From Leptospiraceae bacterium (GTDB lineage: Bacteria > Spirochaetota > Leptospiria > Leptospirales > Leptospiraceae): 52,191 nt of DNA. The stretch spans positions 195,001 to 247,191 of the forward strand of contig JADJFV010000031.1 of NCBI GenBank assembly GCA_016708435.1, written 5' to 3'. Shown here piece after piece: positions 17,517 to 24,523 of this stretch. Positions within the stretch are counted from its first letter, which is position 1. Each line of letters opens with the position of its first letter. Under the pieces are notes generated by a model. That model was not told the origin of the DNA. It saw only the letters and a program-made list of their open reading frames with translations, and did no database searches. The translations under genes and the position numbers were made by a program.

Positions 17517-18592
17517 AGATTTGTCTAGAATAAAAAATGGGATTTTCAGAGCAAGACAGAATTTAAAAAACATATCATTTGTATAGCAAATACTATTCAC
17601 AAAGCACACAATGGCGATATTTTTTCTTAGTGCTCTTTGTGGTAGTTCCCTTTGTGTCCCTTGTGGTAATTTCTTTTTTGAGAAATCTATCGCCACTATA
17701 ATACGCATAACGTCTCAAAGTAAAAAAGTATCACAGTCATTTCGAATTATATAAAAATAAAGAATCGCAAAAGAACAATAATTCTCTATCTAACTTTGCA
17801 CTGTGAGAAATCTATCTAACAACAATCGGTAAAGCGGGTAGTGGGTATTTGCCTGTGTTAGGAGACTTTATCCAACAAGATTTTCTTAACACTAAGGACA
17901 CAAGGGTTTTCACAAAGCACACAATGGTAATAATTTTTCTTAGTGTTCTTTGTGGCAGTTCCCTTTGTGTCCCTTGTGGTAATTTCTTTTTTGAGAAATC
18001 CATCACTATCATAAAGCGTAATCTAACTCTGCTCTATGAGAAATTTATCTAACAACAATGGCGGATAGTTAGTATTTGCCTTTGTTCAGAAATTTTATCC
18101 AACAAGATTTTCTTAACACTAAGGACACAAGGGTTTTCACAAAGCACACAATGGTGACAATCTTTCTTTGTGCTCTTTGTGGCAGTTCCCTTTGTGTTCC
18201 TTGTGGTAATTTCTTTTTTGGGGGGGGATATCCATCGCCACTATAATACGCATAACATCTCAAAGTAAAAAAGTATCACAGTCATTTCGAATTATATAAA
18301 AATAAAGAATCGCAAAAGAACAATAATTCTCTATCTAACTTTGCACTGGAGAAATCTATCTAACAACAATCGGTAAAGCGGGTAGTGGGTATTTGCCTTT
18401 GTTAGGAGACTTTATCCAACAAGATTTTCTTAACACTAAGGACACAAGGGTTTTCACAAAGCACACAATGGTGACAATCTTTCTTTGTGCTCTTTGTGGC
18501 AGTTCCCTTTGTGTTCCTTGTGGTAATTTCTTTTTTGAGAAATCTATCTGACAACAATCGGGATAGTGGGTATTTACCTTTATTAGGAAGGT
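17517..18592. repeat. Direct-repeat array (four copies of a roughly 190-base unit, two within a 545-base duplication)
   Basis: Copies lie at 17596-17683 (partial), 17805-18000, 18038-18220 and 18349-18540. Each full unit runs gagaaatctatctaacaaca ... ttatccaacaagattttctt ... acactaaggacacaagggtt ... cacaaagcacacaatggt ... tttgtggcagttccctttgt ... ttgtggtaatttctttttt. Bases 17691-17925 and 18236-18470 are an almost identical longer duplication, offset 545 bases, including the unique core cgccactataatacgcataa. A G8 run sits at about 18,220-18,227. The short open frames inside (KKLPQGTQRELPQR-like) are repeat translations, not genes. Confidence 0.9.
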
Positions 18593-19372
18593 TTATTTAT
18601 TATAGCGAGAGAAGTAAGCGTCGATTTCTCCTCTCAAGTCTAATCCTACTTTCTCAAATATAGAAAGTAAGTCGGTAAATGCTCCTTTGCCGCCAAGGAA
18701 GTCCCAGAACTCTTCTGCAACTTTTAATTCATTGTCTAAATCAATCATACCACGCATAGTCCAACGAGAATATGGTTTTGGATCGTAGGGATTGTATGGA
18801 ATAGCAATAATAGTTTGCACATTTGCTTTTGGGTTAATGGCTAACGTGACAGCAACCCACTCAAGTAAAGTTCTTTTGAATTCTTTAAATCCGCCTGCAT
18901 TTGGCTTCGCTGTCTTTATATCAAAAAGATAAATTGTTTCATCTGTGCCAATTAGCTTTACATCTATCTTAGTCGGCTTCACTGTTTTCATTTCGCCTTT
19001 ACGGCATACTTCCCTAATGGCTTCAATTTCTTTCGGTTTATTAGGTTCGATTTCTGCTGTTGCTAATTTATCCATTATATCCTGAATCACTCTATGTGCT
19101 TCGGAGGAAATTTCTGTTCCCGCTGTTGCCTGTGACTCCGCTGATTTAAAACTAGTTGCGGCTAACGCTAATGCAACTGGTTCAAATATACTTGTTCCAA
19201 AATTTGTATTGAGAGAATGAATGAAGGAAAATAAGGCTAATCGATCTTTGCCTAAAAGCCTCGTATGAAATGGCATCGACGCCGGCTCAGGATTATAATT
19301 CTGAAACTTGTGCCGGAGGCTATTCTTTAGAACATCTTCTACTTGTTGTTTTTGTTGTTTAGTTAGGGACAT
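18593..19372 (-). CDS. Type II restriction endonuclease, TdeIII family
   Basis: A 259-residue enzyme. It resembles the TdeIII family of type II restriction endonucleases, notably the N-terminal SLRHKFQNYNPEPASMPFHT (18-37) and RLLGKDRLALFSFIHSLN. The nuclease core fits PD-(D/E)XK: D137 in TKIDVKL followed by D151-I-K153 in YLFDIKTAKPN. TdeIII from Treponema denticola is known to cut GGNCC; the same target is plausible but not shown. Its ATG directly abuts the stop codon of the 381-residue gene, and it is the last gene of the four-gene operon headed by the methylase, so production after the protecting methylase is built into the gene order. Confidence 0.85.
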   Translation of the reverse strand: MSLTKQQKQQVEDVLKNSLRHKFQNYNPEPASMPFHTRLLGKDRLALFSFIHSLNTNFGTSIFEPVALALAATSFKSAESQATAGTEISSEAHRVIQDIMDKLATAEIEPNKPKEIEAIREVCRKGEMKTVKPTKIDVKLIGTDETIYLFDIKTAKPNAGGFKEFKRTLLEWVAVTLAINPKANVQTIIAIPYNPYDPKPYSRWTMRGMIDLDNELKVAEEFWDFLGGKGAFTDLLSIFEKVGLDLRGEIDAYFSRYNK

Positions 19373-20518
19373 TTAAGTTAAAAGTTCCTCTAGTCCAGTG
19401 TAATGCGGAATATGCGCTTTAATAGCAATCTTATCATTAGCTGCAATTATGTTTTGCTTCTGCTGTAATTCTATGTTAGAGAGAACGCATTGATAATGAT
19501 AATGTTTCCCGTCCGAATAATCATGGTGTGTATGAGTGAGTGTATCGGCTTTATTTCTGGAATACTTTGAGTATTTGCAAAGTCCATTGGCTATGTCCTC
19601 CTTTGAAAATTTGTCACACTTCTCTAAACATTTAACCTCAACAGTAGAAATGTCCTGTTCGAATTCAGAAAATTTCTCTATGACATAGGGACAAAAATTA
19701 ATCCATTTTTTACATATAGGACAACGATCTGAATTTCTTGAATTAATGGTATCTATGGTTGCAGTTGGAATTGCCGTTTTTAAGGAAAATGATCCTGACT
19801 GAATTTCTTTTTTCATTCCAACTTCTAGTCCATAAATTCTTTTATCTTTCGTTATTAGTAAAAAGTCAGGAGGAACTAAGTGATCTTTTCCGCTATAAAT
19901 TTTCTGGTGTAATAATAATGGAAGAATATAGCCAATGTCATGTCGCAAGATAAAAATATAAACTAATAGCTCATGCCATAAACCGCCTGCTGTCTTTGGA
20001 AGTAATTTATCGAAATATTTTCCAACCTGCGTTGTTTCTTCAGAATCAGGAATTCCAACACTTTCCGTATAATTCCTTAACTCACTAAATCCAACTTCAC
20101 CTTCTAGGTTTGGAATCACTGTTTTCAAAAAGTCTAAAAATTTATTTCTTCGCTCAACATTTATAGTTAATGTTTCATAACACATCAATAAATTAACAAG
20201 ATGTAATATTCCTTTGATAAAATCTTGCTTGCTTTCAGTGTTAGCCCTTTTCGTTCCTATCGAATAGAACCCTCGTCCAAATAAAATATATTCAAATAAA
20301 TCTGCTAAAATCATTTGTCGATCTTTCTGATTATATAATTGTTCGAATAAATCAATTTGCTTAAAGGAAGAAATAAGTGAGTCTAAGTTTGATTTATAAA
20401 TTTCGAAATCCTTCTTTTCGCTCTCATCATTTAAATAAATGCTTTCATTAGAGAAAAAATCATTTAAGGCTTGTAAATGATTTACGGACAGTCCGACTTT
20501 ATCAAATAACTCTTTCAT
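19373..20518 (-). CDS. R-M operon protein with PD-(D/E)XK-like signature and Cys/His-rich region
   Basis: A 381-residue protein of no family I recognise. The N-terminal 165 residues are helical. Residues 178-237 read like a nuclease core: helix Glu183 in GGLWHELLVYIFIL, then VPPDFLLI (P217-D218) and IYGLEVGMKK (E232, K236), i.e. PD-x13-E-x-G-x-K, slightly off the canonical ExK. Residues 266-344 are Cys/His-rich (CPICKKWINFCP, KCLEKC, HTHHDYSDGKHYHYQC), suggesting bound zinc. It sits between a GNAT gene and the TdeIII-like endonuclease and touches the latter. It may be a second nuclease, a specificity or control subunit; the nuclease reading is inference from motifs. Confidence 0.75.
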   Translation of the reverse strand: MKELFDKVGLSVNHLQALNDFFSNESIYLNDESEKKDFEIYKSNLDSLISSFKQIDLFEQLYNQKDRQMILADLFEYILFGRGFYSIGTKRANTESKQDFIKGILHLVNLLMCYETLTINVERRNKFLDFLKTVIPNLEGEVGFSELRNYTESVGIPDSEETTQVGKYFDKLLPKTAGGLWHELLVYIFILRHDIGYILPLLLHQKIYSGKDHLVPPDFLLITKDKRIYGLEVGMKKEIQSGSFSLKTAIPTATIDTINSRNSDRCPICKKWINFCPYVIEKFSEFEQDISTVEVKCLEKCDKFSKEDIANGLCKYSKYSRNKADTLTHTHHDYSDGKHYHYQCVLSNIELQQKQNIIAANDKIAIKAHIPHYTGLEELLT

Positions 20519-20545
20519 ATATAATCCTTTTCGCTAAAATATATT

Positions 20546-20932
20546 TTATCCCAACTTCTTCAACAGGCGCACAATACCTGATGGAGTTTCCCATCTACCT
20601 TCAAGATTGCTGCGGCTAATTTTATTTGCCCAACGTTTATCTTCTTTGGTAGCAGGCTCATAACCTAAACTCATCCAAAACAGAACAGCTTCTTGCGTTG
20701 GAGAACAAGGAACTTCGACAAAGGTTATGCCATTTTCTTTTGATAAAGATTCAAATCTGTCTACAAGTCGAGTTCCGATTCCTTCTCTTGTTCGGAAATA
20801 AACACTAATTGCGTTTACTGATGCGTAGGCGCCGTCAAAAGAATATTCTAATTCGCCATACTCGCAAGAAATCATTGATTCTTCAACCGTAATCTCAAGC
20901 TCTATCTGTTCTCTTTCTAGTAAGTTTTCCAT
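20546..20932 (-). CDS. GNAT family N-acetyltransferase in the R-M operon
   Basis: A 128-residue single-domain GNAT protein. The acetyl-CoA-binding motif A is visible as YFRTREGIGTRLVDRFESLS (about 46-65, with the R-x-x-G-x-G-T/A loop). AVLFWMSLGYEPA (about 87-99) is the motif-B helix and following strand. It starts 3 bases after the methylase stop codon, so it is certainly in the same transcript. The substrate is unknown: it could acetylate a protein of the system, a small molecule, or (by analogy with Mom, a GNAT-like DNA-modifying enzyme of phage Mu) the DNA; the last idea is speculation. Confidence 0.8.
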   Translation of the reverse strand: MENLLEREQIELEITVEESMISCEYGELEYSFDGAYASVNAISVYFRTREGIGTRLVDRFESLSKENGITFVEVPCSPTQEAVLFWMSLGYEPATKEDKRWANKISRSNLEGRWETPSGIVRLLKKLG

Positions 20933-20935
20933 TTC

Positions 20936-22558
20936 CTACTTCCTCTTCAAATGAAAAATAATCTCCGCATAAGCAGCCTTATCCTTTTCTGTGCGATTCA
21001 AAACAGGACGTTTGTATTGATTGACAATTTGCATTCCGGCATTTTCGGCGATGGTGGGATACATATTGTATTTGTCATTAGCCACTAAAAACACATCGTA
21101 ATCTTTGACTAAGAACTTTTTACAATTGTTCAATACATCTGAAATTCCTTTTATGTAATTCTCTTTTGCTTCTCTGCCCTGTCCTTTAAACATAGGACCT
21201 ATTTCTAAATTATCATTGCGCTCGAATCCAAATAAATCGTAGGCATACGCGTGTTGTTCGTGATAGTCAATTAACCCAACATAAGGCGGACTAGAGAATA
21301 TTCCTTTTATCTTTTGTTTCTTAACTAGTTTTACAAAAGGTTGATTTACTTTTTCCAATTCTTCTAATATATCCATCGTGCGGCTATCACCTGTTAAACA
21401 CGTTTGGAAAGTATTCGTTCTTAATTGCTTAAACTGCTCCAATCGCTTGAGTGTATCTTTAGAATAAGTCTCCCACCATTTGAGAATGGAAAATAAAGGT
21501 TTACACATTTTTCCATGCTTCGCGCAATAATAGGTAGTAGTGACTGGCTCTTTGAGAGTTGCGAGGTCGGCGTGAGTTGTAGCACGACAAGAGCGAATGG
21601 TGCGACTTAGGATAACGCTGATTATGTTCTTGGTGTCTGGATTTTTTATCTTTTTGATTTCTTTAAATACAAATTCAATTTCATTTCGGACATGCTCGGA
21701 ATACCATTTATCTAAAAAGCTATCCATTTTATCCTGACGGAGTTGGATTTTATACTTTTTAATGAGCTTATTGTATATCGGGAGAAATTCTTTTTCTTTT
21801 TCATATCCATACACGTCTTCATTAATCTCATGACGTTGGACTCTATATTTGTAATCTGGAACCGGAAAGTATTTTTGATTGAACTCGTATAATTCTTTTA
21901 GAAGTGTTTCTTCAAATTCTTCTGTGTTCGTCTCGGATAAAAATGCTTTGAGTGCTTTTGCGATTCGGTGTAATTCTGTCTCAACATCTAATAGGTTGTA
22001 GTCGGTAACTTTAGAATTCCCAATTTTAGAATTGAATGCCGATATATCGAGACCAACAGCGTGTAGCCCCAACTCAGACGCTTGCACCATAGTCGTTCCA
22101 CTTCCTGAAAATGGATCGAGCACAATATCGTCTTTTTTAAAATATAGTTCCTTCTTAAAATCGTCTGTGTGGGAATCTAAAAAATATTCCACTAATTGTG
22201 GAATGAATTTTCCTTTATAAGGATGAAGTCTGTGAACATGCTTGGTGGTTTCTGCTTCCGTATATTGATCAAAAGACAAAGCCCAGTTTAAATCTTCGCC
22301 TAGTTGGTCTTTCCAGGCTAATTGCCGTTTGCCGTTATAGGATTCGTAATAATGTAAAAGCTCTTCTTTGGATACTTGCGTAGATCCGTTACTTCCAATC
22401 TTTGCAATTTTGCCATATTGGACTAAGTAAGAAATATTCGATGAGGTCACATTTTTACCGAGATGCTGTGTCGCCCACTGACTTGCTTCTTTGATGGACA
22501 GAAATTCTTCTGTAGGAAATAGAACAGCTTCACGTTTATGAGTATTTAGTTTTTGCAT
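20936..22558 (-). CDS. DNA methyltransferase (amino-methylating, SPPY type) with N-terminal helix-turn-helix
   Basis: A 540-residue DNA methylase. The AdoMet motif I is DPFSGSGTT (148-156), preceded by HPYKGKFIPQLVEYF (112-126, motif X-like). The catalytic motif is SSPPY (422-426), which favours N4-cytosine methylation over N6-adenine. About 265 residues separate the two, including the likely target-recognition region with a possible zinc knuckle (YYCAKHGKMC, about 343-352). Residues 18-70 look like a helix-turn-helix (FLSIKEASQWATQHLGK...ISYLVQYGKIAKIG), suggesting it may also bind its own promoter. It heads the operon whose last gene is the TdeIII-like endonuclease and should protect that site. 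Confidence 0.9.
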   Translation of the reverse strand: MQKLNTHKREAVLFPTEEFLSIKEASQWATQHLGKNVTSSNISYLVQYGKIAKIGSNGSTQVSKEELLHYYESYNGKRQLAWKDQLGEDLNWALSFDQYTEAETTKHVHRLHPYKGKFIPQLVEYFLDSHTDDFKKELYFKKDDIVLDPFSGSGTTMVQASELGLHAVGLDISAFNSKIGNSKVTDYNLLDVETELHRIAKALKAFLSETNTEEFEETLLKELYEFNQKYFPVPDYKYRVQRHEINEDVYGYEKEKEFLPIYNKLIKKYKIQLRQDKMDSFLDKWYSEHVRNEIEFVFKEIKKIKNPDTKNIISVILSRTIRSCRATTHADLATLKEPVTTTYYCAKHGKMCKPLFSILKWWETYSKDTLKRLEQFKQLRTNTFQTCLTGDSRTMDILEELEKVNQPFVKLVKKQKIKGIFSSPPYVGLIDYHEQHAYAYDLFGFERNDNLEIGPMFKGQGREAKENYIKGISDVLNNCKKFLVKDYDVFLVANDKYNMYPTIAENAGMQIVNQYKRPVLNRTEKDKAAYAEIIFHLKRK

Positions 22559-22829
22559 TGTCTCCTCGCGCTTACTTTGTCTAACTTTAAAATTATGAAT
22601 TATGTCTACTTATACTGTCAATTAAAAAAGAGCCTGCTAATTTCGCTCCTTTTACTGAGCAAATTACTTACAAATGAACGAAATCAAAGCAGCCATTCTT
22701 AAAAAATCAAATCCTGTAAATCTTGTTCATCCTGTCCAAATTATTTAATTTTTCCAGTCTTGCCATTCAAACTCTGACTGACTTTTTTCTAAATAAAAAG
22801 TATGTCAAATAAAACGAACCCACAATCCC

Positions 22830-22860
22830 AAAAAAGTTCGAATAATTACGCACTAGCGCA
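22830..22860. repeat. 31-base direct repeat, copy 1
   Basis: Six A residues followed by gttcgaataattacgcacta and gcgca. It is identical to bases 23193-23223. The two copies lie 363 bases apart in the same orientation. Confidence 0.9.
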
Positions 22861-22869
22861 CTACCTCTT

Positions 22870-22920
22870 TTCTTAGCGTTCTTAGCGTTCTTAGCGTTCT
22901 TCGTGGGCTTCGTGGTTAAT
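22870..22920 (-). repeat. Tandem ttcttagcg units running into the cgaag-type interspersed repeat
   Basis: Three perfect 9-base units ttcttagcg (22870-22896) are followed by ttcttcgtgggcttcgtggt and taat. Read on the minus strand this is attaaccacgaag..., the same family as the unit at 16,414 (plus) and 45,012-45,048 (minus). Confidence 0.75.
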
Positions 22921-22948
22921 ATCCTCTCCCTAGTCACGGATAACAACC

Positions 22949-23132
22949 AAAACCCGTGTATTCGATAAGTTGCGGATACATCAAATTTACTGCGAGCGAT
23001 ACGATTAAATATACTCTCAAATATACTGACAAGATTTCTTTCACTAAACTTGGCACTAAACCTACCACTAAAGCTAGCAGTATCATTGATGCATCGCAAA
23101 CTAAAAGTAAGCTCCTTGTAGAGTCAGGTTGA
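22949..23132 (+). pseudogene. Possible 3' remnant of a gene
   Basis: A plus-strand frame without a start codon reads SISCGYIKFTASDTIKYTLK and continues with SFTKLGTKPTTKASSIIDAS to a stop at 23130-23132. The composition (Thr/Ser/Lys, alternating beta pattern) looks like the tail of a secreted beta-rich protein. The frame is closed by a stop near 22,945. It could be chance; confidence is low. Confidence 0.25.
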
Positions 23133-23192
23133 ACGACTACCCAGTAGTATCTTTGCTATATCGCGATCATCAGGAACGGAAAATCGTATGTT

Positions 23193-23223
23193 AAAAAAGT
23201 TCGAATAATTACGCACTAGCGCA
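23193..23223. repeat. 31-base direct repeat, copy 2
   Basis: Identical to 22830-22860. It lies 107 bases upstream of the YhcG-type gene. Confidence 0.9.
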
Positions 23224-23329
23224 GCTTTAAAAATTGACCGAGCACTCAGATTCTGCGTATAACGCGAGCAGGCAAAGTTTTTTCCCAAAAAAGGAATTGT
23301 TTGGCTTACAAAAATAGGAGCGGATAACA

Positions 23330-24340
23330 ATGAAAAAACTAACAACGAACGATAATTTATTTTACAACCGAGTAGCAAACCTTCTACGAAATGCTAAGCA
23401 ACTTGTAGTTCACAATGTAAACTCAGTTATGGTTAACACGTATTATCTGGTAGGAAAGATGATCGTAGAAAAAGAGCAACAAGGAAAAATGCGTGCGGAA
23501 TATGGAAAAGAATTAATTCAAAAATTATCCAAACGATTAAAAAGAGAATTTGGAAAAGGCTTCTCCGTAGACAATCTAGAAAATATGAGAAAATTCTATA
23601 TCGTCTACTCAAAATCCGAGACAGTGTCTCGGAAATTCATCGAAAACAAAAATTCTCCTCTCAACTGGTCACACTATCAAATTCTAATTCGCATGGAAAA
23701 GTCTGAACGTCAATTTTACGAAATAGAATCCATCCAAAATAATTGGAGTGTTCGAGAATTAAAACGTCAATTCAACAGTGCTTTATTTCAAAGACTATCT
23801 CTAAGTAAAAATAAAAAAGAAGTAAAACGATTAAGTAAAAAGGGTCAAATCATTGAAAAGCCAACAGACCTAATAAAAGATACTTACATCTTAGAATTCT
23901 TAAGCTTACCCGAATTACCCGCTTACACAGAATCAAAATTAGAATCTGCATTAATTAATAAATTGGAATTATTTCTTTTAGAATTAGGAAAGGGGTTTAC
24001 ATTTGTTAGCCGCCAAAAAAGAATCTCGTTTGAAGAAAAACATTTCTTCATTGATTTAGTTTTCTACAATCGCATCTTACGCTCGTTTGTCTTAATCGAT
24101 TTAAAAATGGGTGAGCTTAAACACCAAGACCTAGGTCAAATGCAAATGTATGTAAATTTCTACGATGCCAATATAAAATCTCCAGACGAAAATAAAACAA
24201 TCGGAATCATTGTCTGTAGAGATAAAAATGATACTCTCATCAAAATTACTTTGCCCAAAGACAATCATCAAATTTTTGCAAGTCGATACAAAACAATTTT
24301 ACCGAATAAAAATGATCTTAAAAGAATTCTAAATAGTTAA
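23330..24340 (+). CDS. YhcG-type PDDEXK nuclease (DUF1016 family)
   Basis: A 336-residue protein of the YhcG/DUF1016 family. The N-terminal helical domain (about 1-150) has the family stretch NTYYLVGKMIVEKEQQGKMR and LKREFGKGFSVDNLENMRKFY. The C-terminal PDDEXK domain has FVSRQKRISF, FFIDLVFYNRIL (Asp about 243) and FVLIDLKMGEL (D-x-K, about 255-262), then QMQMYVNFYD. The start is supported by GGAGCGGAT upstream. Members are common in type I restriction loci and other defence islands, and their exact role is unsettled. It is divergent from the TdeIII-like operon across a repeat-bearing gap, which supports calling the area a defence island. Confidence 0.9.
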   Translation: MKKLTTNDNLFYNRVANLLRNAKQLVVHNVNSVMVNTYYLVGKMIVEKEQQGKMRAEYGKELIQKLSKRLKREFGKGFSVDNLENMRKFYIVYSKSETVSRKFIENKNSPLNWSHYQILIRMEKSERQFYEIESIQNNWSVRELKRQFNSALFQRLSLSKNKKEVKRLSKKGQIIEKPTDLIKDTYILEFLSLPELPAYTESKLESALINKLELFLLELGKGFTFVSRQKRISFEEKHFFIDLVFYNRILRSFVLIDLKMGELKHQDLGQMQMYVNFYDANIKSPDENKTIGIIVCRDKNDTLIKITLPKDNHQIFASRYKTILPNKNDLKRILNS

Positions 24341-24354
24341 ATCTATGTCTCGTA

Positions 24355-24417
24355 TAGCCCTTAAGCAAAAAGTGATTGTGTTTTGCAAAACTTGTAAGCC
24401 TTGCCTTAAGAGGGCTA
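24355..24417. repeat. Long-armed hairpin after the YhcG gene
   Basis: Inverted arms tagcccttaagcaa (24355-24368) and ttgccttaagagggcta (24401-24417) match with small bulges across a 32-base centre, which itself holds the palindrome ttttgcaaaa. It starts 14 bases after the YhcG stop. It could be a bidirectional terminator or a mobile-element remnant. Confidence 0.5.
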
Positions 24418-24508
24418 CCGCAAATCTACGTAGGTTACATAACTCGGAGTCAGTCAATTTTTTGCTTGATATTTTAGTCTGAATCGATTAGGATACCGTT
24501 TTCAAACT

Positions 24509-24523
24509 GAGGGGAAAGATTTG
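24509..24523 (+). promoter_or_regulatory. Shine-Dalgarno selecting a TTG start for the cyclase
   Basis: GAGGGGA lies six bases before TTG (24521-24523). No ATG with a comparable site exists before the first membrane segment, so TTG is the most likely start of the cyclase. Confidence 0.6.

Larger units (their letters stand above)
22559..23329. other. 771-base gap with direct repeats and a possible gene remnant
   Basis: The gap lies between the divergent methylase and YhcG genes. It contains a perfect 31-base direct repeat (22830-22860 and 23193-23223, core gttcgaataattacgcacta), three tandem ttcttagcg units (22870-22896) that run into a cttcgtgg..cttcgtggttaat interspersed repeat, and a possible coding remnant at 22,949-23,132. 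Promoters for both flanking genes must lie here, but no strong hexamers could be fixed. Confidence 0.6.

Noticed and set aside
17466..18263. Three minus-strand open frames with KKLPQGTQRELPQR-like peptides
   Set aside because: All three come from translation of the repeat units, recur nearly unchanged in each copy, and lack ribosome sites.
17596..18540. CRISPR or insertion sequence
   Set aside because: The repeats are about 190 bases long with only two unequal cores, and no transposase frame or terminal inverted repeat was found.
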